NCBI GenBank assembly: GCA_903943975.1
Contig: CAJAQB010000019.1
Coordinates: 363,134-427,133, forward strand
DNA: 64,000 bases
Source: Synechococcus lacustris
Lineage (GTDB): Bacteria > Cyanobacteriota > Cyanobacteriia > PCC-6307 > Cyanobiaceae
Reading direction: 5' to 3'
Part shown: positions 29,001 through 37,989 of the stretch, piece by piece
Position numbering within the stretch: position 1 is the stretch's first letter
How the letters are laid out: every line of letters starts with the position of its first letter
Notes under the pieces: model-generated
The model's database searches: none
What the model was told of the DNA's origin: nothing
What the model saw: only the letters and a program-made list of their open reading frames with translations
Made by a program: the position numbers and the translations under genes

Positions 29001-29218
29001 GTATTTGTCCAAACGCGGGGATATGGATCAACCAGCAATGATATCTCATAATCACCGAGTAATACATCAAACTGGTCAATACCTAATCCCGGAAGCCATG
29101 GTTGATAGCCAAAAACCACATCATTACCTGAACGGCCCCAAACTATTTGACTAGGCTTAGTACCAGAGGCAACATCACTACTTGGAGCATAAGTCTGAGG
29201 CAAAATAGCTTGGGCCAT
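26030..29218 (-). CDS. Modular secreted protein: beta-propeller (SBBP) repeats, cadherin-like domains, RTX tail
   Basis: 1062 residues, with modules in order. Residues 20-180 start with an RTX-like motif (GRSGNDVVFGYQPW). Residues about 185-575 contain seven or so SBBP propeller blades, each with a pattern like DAWLAKYSSDGDQIWLRQFG followed by G-x-IFITGFT. Residues 660-860 contain two cadherin-like domains, recognisable from LDYEAKSHLNFEILVDD and FDYEKQSVYNVILTVDD. Residues about 905-1000 return to RTX-type DTGNGDDFV and GGNGNDTLLLGDG. There is no Sec signal. The plan suits a secreted or surface-attached adhesion protein. It runs in the same direction as the RTX gene downstream, but a 706-base gap argues against one operon. 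Confidence 0.88.
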   Translation of the reverse strand: MAQAILPQTYAPSSDVASGTKPSQIVWGRSGNDVVFGYQPWLPGLGIDQFDVLLGDYEISLLVDPYPRVWTNTFILGDWRSAYYTNGNPWIFGLNNVALVADFNPAKDFIQLHGSPSDYSVIDLFGLASVLIYQQPLFPEFNIGLSDVVAIIPGPALDLHQDYFKYSGYSPAGITNSKIVQIGTAGLEITDTITSDAKGNLYVMGTTTAEIGGINSGLRDIFINKYDASGDLLYSHQFGTKETDAVYSAVTDTDGNLYLVGSSQGDLGGALVGINSDAWIAKFDEGGNQLWLNKIKGNGFGSPAGSYGIDIDASGFLYVSGVADVPTPPDSLFPLSTDNFAAKYNPDGSQIWYQQLGMPNALDFDEAYNSAVDVSGNFYRAGFTTSDFAGSAASLYDGWLSKHDSAGNLDWIRQIGTNDYDWIWGVDTDSEGNVLVGGWTLGSFSGDHPNLGSYDAWLAKYSSDGDQIWLRQFGSSGDDEGFALEVDSNDNIFITGFTDGEFANGSMNGGVDAWLAKFTTDGDERWRQQFGSHGNDQAYDLAVTSDGIIFVTGITDGSLGSYNQGLFDSFVASFDSQSGTLLDFGFTDNQQANYIISDGLTDLPVDLGGHLNVESITQVAVAYLSQLLGIGIDQVLQDDTLKDMLEILLAPYLPNLPPTALSILNVISNIPENSSTLESIRIATIDISDDGFGANLIKLAGDDRDLLEVVGNDIFIKKGSTLDYEAKSHLNFEILVDDESVGGSPDLQANLFVDLTDINEAPTALVLGRDSYSLREDTCSHDQLLLTDFSIIDDAMGSENVKLTGADAKYFKVKAGNLYLKPDYKFDYEKQSVYNVILTVDDPTVGGIPDASCEFTLLIENVCDQPTKLTNSGWIVSSDSLSGRWHDSLDKVESLSDGIIVATQATVRTKGGDDSILGIGPDEGINIKGRLYTDAGNDIITGVGSKYGIYNSGLLDTGNGDDFVNGLDGGYGGKGTVNLGNGNDRLSGFGSGTFDGGNGNDTLLLGDGIYDLSSHASCFWLSNGKSNMKLIGFEFLGSAAEFGDTHKFTTGHFQITGTSIVF

Positions 29219-29292
29219 GGCAAAAATTTAGAAAGCGAAGGGAATAAATACAATGACAAAATAAGCACTAAAGTATATCAAATCAAATATCT

Positions 29293-30147
29293 TCATGTAG
29301 AACTAGTAGATCTAGCTGTAATGAGAAGTTGCTGAATCCTCAGTCCACCCTGGATAAGAAGGTCCTGGAGAACTCTTCTGCCGCGGCTAGTAAATAAAAG
29401 ATCAGCAGTATGCAATTGTGGTGCTCCAGGATATAAGTGTTGCCACTTTTTCAGATGATCCTTACTTAAAAAGATTTCGTCACAACGCTCAAATTCAATA
29501 TCAAAACCAGCATCAACAATCAATTTTTTAATATCCCCAATAGAGAATATATGCTTATGATAGGGATCAAAATGTCTAGTTTCACCTATTGGCAATGACA
29601 GATATAAATCACCACCACTAGCGAGAAGCAGCCTGAGTTTAGAAAGAAAACCTGCAGGATCATCTAGATGCTCAATCGTTTCAAAACATGTAATCAAATC
29701 AAATTGATGCTGCCAAGTGAAATCTGCCGCATCGGCACAGATAAAATTAATTTGCTTAGAATTATAACGATTTGATGCATACATTACCGCCTCCGGATTA
29801 TAATCAACTCCAACAACAAGCTTAGCTCCGGCTTCAAAAAGCATATTAGTACCATAACCACTGCCGCATGCAATATCTAGTATGCACCGATTTTTAGCCA
29901 ACCTTGATGCCAACTCATAATGATGGCAATGTATTTGAACGATTCTTGCACTTGCAGAATCAGAAGCCATATAATCAGGAACCAATCGTTCGCCAAATCC
30001 CCATACATCTGGAATGCTAATCTGAGTCTCTAGGTCCTTTAGCTCTGAGTCAACTATAGCGACGGTAAAATCCTGAATAGGCTGTACATCTTCAGGCTCC
30101 GCTTTAGATTCGATACAATTTGAGCGAGAAAACTCTTCAGTTGGCAA
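29293..30147 (-). CDS. Class I SAM-dependent methyltransferase
   Basis: 284 residues. Motif I is ILDIACGSGYGTNMLFEAGA, followed by VVGVDYNPEAV (acidic end of beta 2), INFICADAADF and the post-motif FDLITCFETIEHLDDP, the layout of Methyltransf_11/UbiE-like enzymes. The N-terminal 60 residues are extra and include ISIPDVWGFGERLVPDY, a sequence seen in methyltransferases attached to glycan or lipid loci. The acceptor is unknown. It is divergent from the ACP that begins the PKS cluster and separated by 365 AT-rich bases, so it may belong to that cluster, for example by methylating a sugar, or simply be a neighbour. Confidence 0.88.
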   Translation of the reverse strand: MPTEEFSRSNCIESKAEPEDVQPIQDFTVAIVDSELKDLETQISIPDVWGFGERLVPDYMASDSASARIVQIHCHHYELASRLAKNRCILDIACGSGYGTNMLFEAGAKLVVGVDYNPEAVMYASNRYNSKQINFICADAADFTWQHQFDLITCFETIEHLDDPAGFLSKLRLLLASGGDLYLSLPIGETRHFDPYHKHIFSIGDIKKLIVDAGFDIEFERCDEIFLSKDHLKKWQHLYPGAPQLHTADLLFTSRGRRVLQDLLIQGGLRIQQLLITARSTSST

Positions 30148-30512
30148 ATTGTAGCCTTTGTCACTATTTTGCGTAATTTTTCATCCTCCAAATCAATAAT
30201 GATAATACGCAATTTCAACCGATAATGGTGATGTAGTTTTGACTCATTAATGCTGTAAGCCAAAGCGCTCCGGTTCACAATCCTAACTTTAGTATATTTG
30301 TAGCTCCGAGGAGGATTAGCCAATCCTTATCAAGACAATTAAGCAAATTAATGCAGAGCGATAGCATCTAACCCGGGAAATACAAAGGCTTAAATTTAAT
30401 GCGCTGAAATAATGACGCTCTGATTTTACTTTAGCATGGCACAAAAAATCCCCATGCTGAATACTGACTATTTCCATGCCAACAATCATCGTATCTAATT
30501 GCAATTTGAACT
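30148..30512. promoter_or_regulatory. 365-base AT-rich divergent promoter region of the PKS cluster
   Basis: It lies between the divergent methyltransferase and ACP genes, so promoters for both must be here. Two short minus-strand open frames (30,054-30,323 and 30,316-30,504) look like chance frames. No clear ribosome-binding site precedes the ACP ATG at 30,513. Individual -35/-10 boxes could not be fixed with confidence. Confidence 0.45.
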
Positions 30513-30782
30513 ATGCTTTCAAATGATGTAAAGGCAACACATTCAGCATCAGAAATAGAGTCATGGCTAAGCCAATATCTAGCCAAGGTTCTAGAAATTT
30601 CCGAGCAAGAAATTGATCACCACGCGCATTTTGACAAATATGGCCTTGACTCAGCACTAGCAGTTAGCCTAACGGGAGACTTGGAAGAATGGCTTGGCAA
30701 AAGAATAAATCCTACACTACTATATAACTACACAACCATTGCCAGTCTTAGCGAAAATTTAGCCACTGAATTAACTAATTAG
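30513..30782 (+). CDS. Stand-alone acyl carrier protein
   Basis: 89 residues, one carrier domain. The phosphopantetheine site is YGLDSALAVSLTGDLEEWLG with Ser47, and the sequence ends with the helix IASLSENLATEL. The PTLLYNYTTIASLSENLA segment is typical of PKS/FAAL-associated carriers rather than fatty-acid AcpP. After activation by a PPTase it would hold the acyl chain as a thioester. By context it takes its chain from the fatty acyl-AMP ligase at 39,273-41,066 and presents it to the di-metal enzyme encoded 61 bases downstream. It is the first gene of the plus-strand run ACP, di-metal enzyme, PKS, glycosyltransferase. Confidence 0.9.
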   Translation: MLSNDVKATHSASEIESWLSQYLAKVLEISEQEIDHHAHFDKYGLDSALAVSLTGDLEEWLGKRINPTLLYNYTTIASLSENLATELTN

Positions 30783-30843
30783 AAATTAATGCCATCGCGA
30801 AAAGGAACCAATTAGTTAATTACTAAAACCTCAAAGACATGCC

Positions 30844-32217
30844 ATGACAACAACCAATGCCAAGACAGTAAAAGCAATCCCTCTGAATTCAAAAAATGAG
30901 ATAGTTACAAATACCACCTACAGAAATAATATTGCATCAAATTACACAGAAATTATTGAGCAACTTGAAAAGAACTTTAGCTACGAAGAAAATAAAAATG
31001 AATATTGGGGACCAGTAGAACTTTCGATATTTTATGGTAGCCCCCTATACGAGCAGGCCTCTGAAACACAAAAGATTGCTCTAAATCATCTATATTGGAT
31101 CACTCAATATAATCAAACAGCTGCCACTGAGGCGAATGCAGTTCTATACAATCAAGTAACAGAAGGTGTTTTTAACGCTGTAGGGGGATACGATATTCTC
31201 TGCAAGGAGCTCAGCCTAGAGACTGAACAAGAACATGCACACATGCATGCATTTCATTCAGTCGGTTATGCGACTCGAAAAGCTCTTTTTGGAAATACAG
31301 CATTCAGTCGCCCAAAGCCAATTTTATCTAAAATCAATTCTAAGCATAGATTAACTAATATAAGTCTAAACCTACCCAACCTAAACTGGGAAAACTTAAA
31401 GGAAGATGCTTGGAAACGAATAAGCATCCAATTATCAAGTGGAAATGGAAAGCAATTTTATTCTGAATATCTTCTATCGCTAGAACAAATGGGGAGGAGA
31501 ATACCAGTTCAAACAAGTGGTCTGCTTGGTCAAGTAGTACCAGCATCTCTATCAAAACTGTTAACTACAAACTTTGGATCTTCGCCCTTTTCTGCTTGTT
31601 TTTTCTATGCGACTCGCTATATGGCGAATATGTTGCTGAAGAATTGGGAGCAACGGTATTTACAACATTACAAGCAATTAGATCAATCAGGAAGTATCAT
31701 CCCCGCTCCGGTTGCAATTTCATATTACCATATGCTAGATGAATCATTTCATACCACAATATCACAGTTAATTTCCCAGGATTTGTACAAAGAATTCAAT
31801 AAACCCACATTATACGAACAATTAATGGCTAACGCTGTCTTCTATAGAGGGCAAGAGCTGCTTCTTAGTGGCCTCTCAGGGGTTATGCCATCAACCTTCC
31901 GAAATGACGGTGTGTTTTTACAACCACTATATAGAATTTTGAGATCACCAGTGTTTGATTTTGACCATGATACTACAATGCACTGGCTCCAACGAGCCCT
32001 ATGCGAGGAACACGATGGTTATCATATGAATTTAAAACATCATCATCGACTACTTACGGCAATGAAGCATGCCTTCCAGCCACTGAATTACCTGTGGCCA
32101 GTCAATCGCCAACTTGGAATCATGTCATCTGGTTGCTCTATCATGCGTAATTTGCAAGCCAATAAAAAAGATTATGACCTATTTAGCAAGTCATCTAATC
32201 AAATGAAGAATTCATAA
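30844..32217 (+). CDS. AurF/CylC-like di-metal carboxylate oxygenase or halogenase
   Basis: 457 residues. Metal-ligand patterns are visible: Glu96 in TAATEANAV, Glu130-x-x-His133 in EQEHAHMH, and His296-x3-Glu300-x2-His303 in YYHMLDESFH. The same spacing (E, then ExxH, then HxxxExxH) is that of the di-iron N-oxygenase AurF. Related cyanobacterial proteins such as CylC, found next to FAAL and ACP genes, halogenate unactivated carbons of ACP-bound fatty acyl chains. That operon logic is reproduced here: an ACP precedes, a PKS starts six bases after its stop, and a FAAL is nearby. Whether it halogenates, hydroxylates or desaturates cannot be decided from sequence. No signal peptide or membrane helix is seen, so it is cytoplasmic. 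Confidence 0.72.
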   Translation: MTTTNAKTVKAIPLNSKNEIVTNTTYRNNIASNYTEIIEQLEKNFSYEENKNEYWGPVELSIFYGSPLYEQASETQKIALNHLYWITQYNQTAATEANAVLYNQVTEGVFNAVGGYDILCKELSLETEQEHAHMHAFHSVGYATRKALFGNTAFSRPKPILSKINSKHRLTNISLNLPNLNWENLKEDAWKRISIQLSSGNGKQFYSEYLLSLEQMGRRIPVQTSGLLGQVVPASLSKLLTTNFGSSPFSACFFYATRYMANMLLKNWEQRYLQHYKQLDQSGSIIPAPVAISYYHMLDESFHTTISQLISQDLYKEFNKPTLYEQLMANAVFYRGQELLLSGLSGVMPSTFRNDGVFLQPLYRILRSPVFDFDHDTTMHWLQRALCEEHDGYHMNLKHHHRLLTAMKHAFQPLNYLWPVNRQLGIMSSGCSIMRNLQANKKDYDLFSKSSNQMKNS

Positions 32218-32223
32218 TATTCC

Positions 32224-35200
32224 ATGGAAAAAATTGCAATTGTTGGCCTCGGCTGTCGTCTGCCAGGGGCCAAACAACCTTCGGAATATTGGAAGCTTCT
32301 ATCCCAGGGTTTAGATGCAATAACTGAAGTACCACAAAATCGTTGGTCAATTGATAGATATTACCATCCTGAGCCCCAACAGCCAGGCAAGATGTGTACT
32401 CGCTGGGGGGGGTTTATTGATCAAATTGATAGTTTTGACGCTGGATTTTTTGGGATTTCTCCTAAAGAAGCTGAACGGATGGACCCGCAACATCGTTTAG
32501 TGTTGGAGGTAGCCTGGGAAAGCCTTGAGGAGGCCGGAATTAGTCCTGCCGAACTGGATGGTTCCCGTTCCGGTGTATTTCTAGGAATAGGAAATTATGA
32601 CTATGGTCGACTACTTATTCTTAATTCAGAATTAATTAACGCCTATGATGGTCTGGGCAATACACTTTGCATTGCAGCCAATAGAATTTCCTATTTTCTA
32701 AATCTTCGTGGTCCCAGCCTAGTTCTGGAATCTGCCTGCTCTTCATCTCTAGTAAGTCTACACTACGCATGTCAAAGTCTACAAACTGGGGAAACTGACC
32801 TGTGTCTAGTAGGTGGGGTCAGTCTAATGCTGGCACCAGAACCAACAATTACGTATTCCCATGCCCGAATGATGTCACCAACAGGCAGATGTCGTACATT
32901 TGATGCAGGTGCTGATGGCTATGTTAGAGGTGAAGGATGTGGCATTGTTGTTCTAAAGCGCCTCTCAGATGCCATGTCTAACGGGGATAATATACGCGCA
33001 GTTATCAGTGGTAGCGCAATAAATCAGGATGGACGTAGTAATGGTATTACTGCTCCAAATGGATTGGCTCAACAAGCAGTAATTAAAGATGCGTTACTCA
33101 AAGCCGGCATTCCCCCCTCCCACGTGAGCTATGTGGAAGCTCATGGTACAGGCACTAGCCTAGGTGATCCATTGGAATTGGAAGCACTTAAAAAAGTGTA
33201 TGGTGAAGCCAATATTCCGAATAATCTCTGTGCCATTGGAGCCGTCAAAACAAATATTGGTCATCTTGAAGCAGCTTCAGGAATTGCCAGTCTGATTAAA
33301 GTTGCGATGATGCTTGACAAACGTCAGATACCGGGAAACCTTCACCTAAAATCTATCAATCCATACATTGATCTAGATGATTCTAGGCTATATTTACCCT
33401 CAAAACTAAGCGATTGGGCCACCTTTGATGACCAATATTTTGCAGGAATAAGTTCATTTGGCTTTGGCGGAACTAATGCTCATGTCATTCTTGAATCAGC
33501 TCCAAAGGCAGAGGGAAATACTGTAAAAAATTACAATGTCAAGAACGCCCAAATTGCTGTAAATAGCAGCCAACTATTTGTAGTTTCAGCCAAGTCTGAC
33601 ATGGCACTTAAAAATATTTTGCAGAGTTACGCAGATAGATCCAATTCATTACAGAGTGCAAATTTAGCAGATATATGCGCGAGTGCAGCACGCGGTCGCG
33701 CACATTTTGAAAGGAGATTGGCGATTCAAGCTCGTTCAACCAGTGAACTCCTATCTATCATTAGCGAAAACCAAACCCAGCGCATAATAAGAAGCAAATT
33801 CCAGCAATCTAAAAAGTCTCCCCAAATAGTATTCCTATTCACCGGCCAAGGGTCACAATATCCTGGCATGGGTATGGGACTATATCAAACGCACAAGGTC
33901 TTTCAATCTGCCATCGATGAATGTGCTGCGATATTAAATCAATGGATGAGTCCAACTCTTATTGAAATATTAAATGGAGAGAGAGATAAAGATTTAATTA
34001 ACCAAACTCAATATACTCAGCCAGCCATTTTTTCGCTTGAATATGCTCTGGCAAAGCTATGGATGTCGTGGGGAATATCGCCTTCACTAATGATTGGCCA
34101 CAGCCTAGGTGAATATGTAGCAGCTACCATTGCCAATGTATTTTCACTTGAAGATGGCTTGCGACTTGTGGTTGAACGTGGTCGCTTGATTTCATCTCTT
34201 CCTGCTGATGGTGCAATGGAGGCAATTCAAGCTTCAAGTAATATTGTAGGCGAATACATAAGACAGCGTTCAGATGAGGTGTCCATTGCCGCTATAAATG
34301 GAAGCAACAATTGTGTAATCTCAGGAGACATCAATGCAGTCCATAATATCGCAGCACAATTCCGTGACATGGGTATTCACACTAAAAGCCTTGATGTATC
34401 CCATGCGTTTCATTCAGTGAAGATGGAGAAAATCGAGTATGAGTTTGCCAAGCTAACAGCTTCAATTAAATATAATTCCCCCAAGCTGCCTATTGTGTCG
34501 ACCTTATTGCCTGGGCCTGCGGGGGATTCAATGACAGCGCCAGATTACTGGAATAGACACCTTAGAGAACCAGTACTTTTCCATGATGGACTTCTTCAAC
34601 TTCTCAAAATACCACGGCCATTACTAATTGAAATTGGTCCTCGACCAACCTTACTTGGATTGGCAAGCTCCTTCTGTGCCGAGAGAGAGCATGAGCATGA
34701 AAATCTGCCAAGCTTGCACCCAAAACGAGATGATTGTGATCAAATCAATGAGAGCTTGGCTAAACTCTATTGCCATGGAGCACGAGTTAATTGGCAAGCC
34801 ATCTACCCAGACCGTAGCTATCGCAATATCAAGCTGCCAACTTACCCATTTCAACGGGAAAAGTATTGGCTTGATATTGCAAGTATCCACTCAAAGGATT
34901 CCTTGCGGGAAGAAGCATCTCTAAATGAACTATATGGGCAAACTTATGCAATAGATTGGCTAGAAATGCCTAAGCCAACTACTTCTCCAAATGAATACAC
35001 TAATTCTATATCTACATCTGATCAGTGGTTAGTGATAGGCAATGGAGGGGAGCTATGGACAGAGGCGATCGAAATACTACACATTGCGAAAAAGGATATA
35101 CAACTTTTTGATTGCAAGAAGATTGATCGAGCGTTGCACAGCTCAAACTTAAGCAAAATAATAAATCAGATTCCAATTGGCAAAAGTCTAAACGTACTTC

Positions 35201-37989
35201 TAGTAGCGGATTCCACAAATCCTGCACTGATGAGTAACAATCATAATTATTTACATGAATTTCAATCTCAAGCTTATGAGACATTGGGGCTTCTTGTGGA
35301 GTTAATAGCACAAGCTAGTGATATCGAAATTAATCGGAGCGCTGCATTACAGCTCTCGATCTTAACTCAAACCGCCTATTCACTCGATCCAGGGGAAGCC
35401 ATTAATCCCTGGCTTTCACCATTATGGGGTTATGCAAAAGTTCTTGGACTTGAATGCCCTGAAATTTTAAGGGCAATAATTGATTTGCCTGTGCATCTAT
35501 CACCAAGTATAATTGATAATCTTAGAAAGCTACTCTTAGGTGAGCAGACAGAGACCCTTCTGGCCTTACGTGGAACTAGATGTTTAGTTCCACGTCTTAG
35601 GAGCAGTCCACTGACGAATGATAAGCCCTTTAAGCTAAAATCAGATGCTAAATGTAGCTACTTAATTACTGGAGGATTGGGGGCTCTAGGGCTGCAGGTG
35701 GCTGAATGGTTGATTGATCATGGTGCAAGAAATTTATTACTAATTGGTCGTAGCCAACCAACACCTGAGCAACAACATGCAATTGATGCACTTAGTCATG
35801 GCGGTGCAGTTGTTCAATATTTAAGAGTCAACGTGGCGGACAGCAAGGCTGTTGAATCCATGATAACCAAACTCACCACATCAAGATTTCCTCTAGCTGG
35901 TATATTTCATTGCGCTGGCTGTAGCAGTTACCGAGAAATTCAAGATCTTACTTGGTTAGACTTTGAAGATGTCTTGGCTAGCAAGCTAGCTGGCAGTTGG
36001 AATCTTCACCATTACACAAGCAATCTTCCCCTGGAATATTTTGTAACTTTTTCATCAATAGCCTCTGTTTGGGGATCTAGAGGTCAGGCTCATTATGCAG
36101 CTGCCAATAGTTTTCTTGATGCCCTCAGCTGTTACCGGCACCAACTTGCATTGCCAATTACCTGTATCAACTGGGGACCATGGGATGGCAATGGCATGGC
36201 AAATTCAGACTTCAGAGAGCAGCTCTCTAGAATAGGTATTACCCCATTGGAGAGCAAAAAGGCATTTTCCATCCTAGAGAGGCTGCTTGTTTCTAAAAGC
36301 AGTTCAATGGTAGTAGCCAATGTTGATTGGCAACATTTTACTCCTATCTATCAGACAAAGGCTCGAACAAGCCTGCTTAAGGATCTAGCAGTCAATAAAT
36401 TATTAGTTTCAGATTCATCTGGAATTTCGAGTCTCAATGGATCCGTCACATCACCTATTTGTGATGACTTAATTTCAGTAAATGCAGAGCAAAGATTTGA
36501 TATTCTCCGTGGTAATCTGCTAGCGAAGCTATCAGTTGCACTTGGTTACGATGATCCACTGGCGATAGATCCTCAGGCAAGCTTATATGAACTAGGAATC
36601 GATTCATTGATGTCATTAGATATTGTTGACTTTGTACGATCTGAAATTTGTGCAGATTTTAGTTTTCTTGAAATGAGCAAGGCTTCTAGCTTAAACGGGA
36701 TGACAGGAGCAATTCTTCAACTTCTGTTCCCTAATGAGCACCTTAATACCCCTGAAGAGCCGGAACTAGATTTAGCCGTAGAGGCTCTGCTTGCCGCTGA
36801 TATTAAACCAACAATTCGTTCTGAAATCTTGCCATCACTTACTGCAAAAGGAATATTACTAACCGGTTCCACTGGATTTCTTGGTGCATATTTACTTTAT
36901 GATTTACTTATGGAAACCAATAAAAATATTTATTGTCTTGTCAGAACCTCAAATACAGAATCGGCTAGAAATAGAATTATATCAAATCTCAAGAATTACA
37001 ACCTTTTGGATAGAGTTGATTGTGCACGTATTATACCAGTGACGGGAGATCTGACTCTTCCTCATCTAGGGATTGAGCCGTCATTTTACGAGTACCTAAG
37101 CAACTGCATTAATGCTGTATATCACAGTGCAGCAATATTAAATTTCGTATTCCCATACAACAGATTGAAGCATAACAATGTTTATGGCACTGAGCAAGTT
37201 ATTCGTTTTTCATGTGAAGGCACTCCTAAGCATCTTCACTACGTGTCTACTGATGCGGTATTCGACTCATCATTCTATTACGATAGATTGATCCATGAAG
37301 ATGAGCCAATTTCTCATAACGAAGGAATTGACCTTGGATACACTCAAACCAAATGGGTATCGGAATCTCTTGTTAGTGAGGCAAGAGGCAGGGGCTTGTT
37401 AGTTACAATTTATCGCCCGCCTCTTATCACAGGCCATTCCTTGTATGGCAACTGGAATACCGATGATTTTACTTGCTTATTTCTGAAGGGCTGCGTGCAA
37501 ATGAAATCAATTCCTGAAATTGATACATTCGTCACTTTTGCCCCTGTTGACTATGTTAGCAAGGCTATAGTTGGCCTGTCACAACTTGAACATGTTAATG
37601 GTCGCAATTATCACCTTAACAATCCCCATCAAACAACTTGGAGAGAGGTGGCAGAATGGATTGAGATTGCTGGTTATCCACTTCAAGCAATCTCATACCA
37701 TTCTTGGGAGCAAAAGCTAATTGAGGAAAGCAAGACCAATGGGAATGTACTTGCACCATTACTTCCATTTTTCCTCAAAAAGTGGTCAACTTCTAACTAT
37801 ACATTTGCAGAACTAGCAGTACATCGTGGAAGGCTGGATTGCAGTTATACTGCTGATGAGCTTAAAATGCTTAACATAATTTGCCCACAAATTGACAGGA
37901 AATTGATACATACATACTTTAACCACTTTAATCAAACTGGATTCATCCCAAAGCCCAGCCGAAACAGTCTTAAATCAGAAGTGCACTGA
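32224..37989 (+). CDS. Single-module type I polyketide synthase: KS-AT-KR-ACP-thioester reductase
   Basis: 1921 residues. KS (about 3-430) has the active Cys172 in ESACSSSLV, then VEAHGTGT and NIGHLEAASG. AT (about 535-830) starts FLFTGQGSQYPGMG, with Ser627 in GHSLGEY and HAFH, the malonyl-type motif. No DH or ER is present. KR (about 1135-1320) has LITGGLGALGLQVAEWL and SSIASVWGSRGQAHYAAAN. ACP carries Ser1461 in LGIDSLMSL. The C-terminal thioester reductase (about 1535-1900) begins GILLTGSTGFLGAYLL and has the Tyr-Lys pair in LGYTQTKWVSE. Logic: one malonyl extension, beta-keto reduction, and NAD(P)H-dependent release as aldehyde or alcohol. KS motif has Glu-Ser where Asp-Thr is commoner (DTACSS). 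The glycosyltransferase start overlaps the stop. Confidence 0.95.
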   Translation: MEKIAIVGLGCRLPGAKQPSEYWKLLSQGLDAITEVPQNRWSIDRYYHPEPQQPGKMCTRWGGFIDQIDSFDAGFFGISPKEAERMDPQHRLVLEVAWESLEEAGISPAELDGSRSGVFLGIGNYDYGRLLILNSELINAYDGLGNTLCIAANRISYFLNLRGPSLVLESACSSSLVSLHYACQSLQTGETDLCLVGGVSLMLAPEPTITYSHARMMSPTGRCRTFDAGADGYVRGEGCGIVVLKRLSDAMSNGDNIRAVISGSAINQDGRSNGITAPNGLAQQAVIKDALLKAGIPPSHVSYVEAHGTGTSLGDPLELEALKKVYGEANIPNNLCAIGAVKTNIGHLEAASGIASLIKVAMMLDKRQIPGNLHLKSINPYIDLDDSRLYLPSKLSDWATFDDQYFAGISSFGFGGTNAHVILESAPKAEGNTVKNYNVKNAQIAVNSSQLFVVSAKSDMALKNILQSYADRSNSLQSANLADICASAARGRAHFERRLAIQARSTSELLSIISENQTQRIIRSKFQQSKKSPQIVFLFTGQGSQYPGMGMGLYQTHKVFQSAIDECAAILNQWMSPTLIEILNGERDKDLINQTQYTQPAIFSLEYALAKLWMSWGISPSLMIGHSLGEYVAATIANVFSLEDGLRLVVERGRLISSLPADGAMEAIQASSNIVGEYIRQRSDEVSIAAINGSNNCVISGDINAVHNIAAQFRDMGIHTKSLDVSHAFHSVKMEKIEYEFAKLTASIKYNSPKLPIVSTLLPGPAGDSMTAPDYWNRHLREPVLFHDGLLQLLKIPRPLLIEIGPRPTLLGLASSFCAEREHEHENLPSLHPKRDDCDQINESLAKLYCHGARVNWQAIYPDRSYRNIKLPTYPFQREKYWLDIASIHSKDSLREEASLNELYGQTYAIDWLEMPKPTTSPNEYTNSISTSDQWLVIGNGGELWTEAIEILHIAKKDIQLFDCKKIDRALHSSNLSKIINQIPIGKSLNVLLVADSTNPALMSNNHNYLHEFQSQAYETLGLLVELIAQASDIEINRSAALQLSILTQTAYSLDPGEAINPWLSPLWGYAKVLGLECPEILRAIIDLPVHLSPSIIDNLRKLLLGEQTETLLALRGTRCLVPRLRSSPLTNDKPFKLKSDAKCSYLITGGLGALGLQVAEWLIDHGARNLLLIGRSQPTPEQQHAIDALSHGGAVVQYLRVNVADSKAVESMITKLTTSRFPLAGIFHCAGCSSYREIQDLTWLDFEDVLASKLAGSWNLHHYTSNLPLEYFVTFSSIASVWGSRGQAHYAAANSFLDALSCYRHQLALPITCINWGPWDGNGMANSDFREQLSRIGITPLESKKAFSILERLLVSKSSSMVVANVDWQHFTPIYQTKARTSLLKDLAVNKLLVSDSSGISSLNGSVTSPICDDLISVNAEQRFDILRGNLLAKLSVALGYDDPLAIDPQASLYELGIDSLMSLDIVDFVRSEICADFSFLEMSKASSLNGMTGAILQLLFPNEHLNTPEEPELDLAVEALLAADIKPTIRSEILPSLTAKGILLTGSTGFLGAYLLYDLLMETNKNIYCLVRTSNTESARNRIISNLKNYNLLDRVDCARIIPVTGDLTLPHLGIEPSFYEYLSNCINAVYHSAAILNFVFPYNRLKHNNVYGTEQVIRFSCEGTPKHLHYVSTDAVFDSSFYYDRLIHEDEPISHNEGIDLGYTQTKWVSESLVSEARGRGLLVTIYRPPLITGHSLYGNWNTDDFTCLFLKGCVQMKSIPEIDTFVTFAPVDYVSKAIVGLSQLEHVNGRNYHLNNPHQTTWREVAEWIEIAGYPLQAISYHSWEQKLIEESKTNGNVLAPLLPFFLKKWSTSNYTFAELAVHRGRLDCSYTADELKMLNIICPQIDRKLIHTYFNHFNQTGFIPKPSRNSLKSEVH

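Noticed and set aside
30054..30504. Two short minus-strand open frames in the PKS divergent region
   Set aside because: One overlaps the methyltransferase gene out of frame, and neither has plausible protein composition or a ribosome-binding site.
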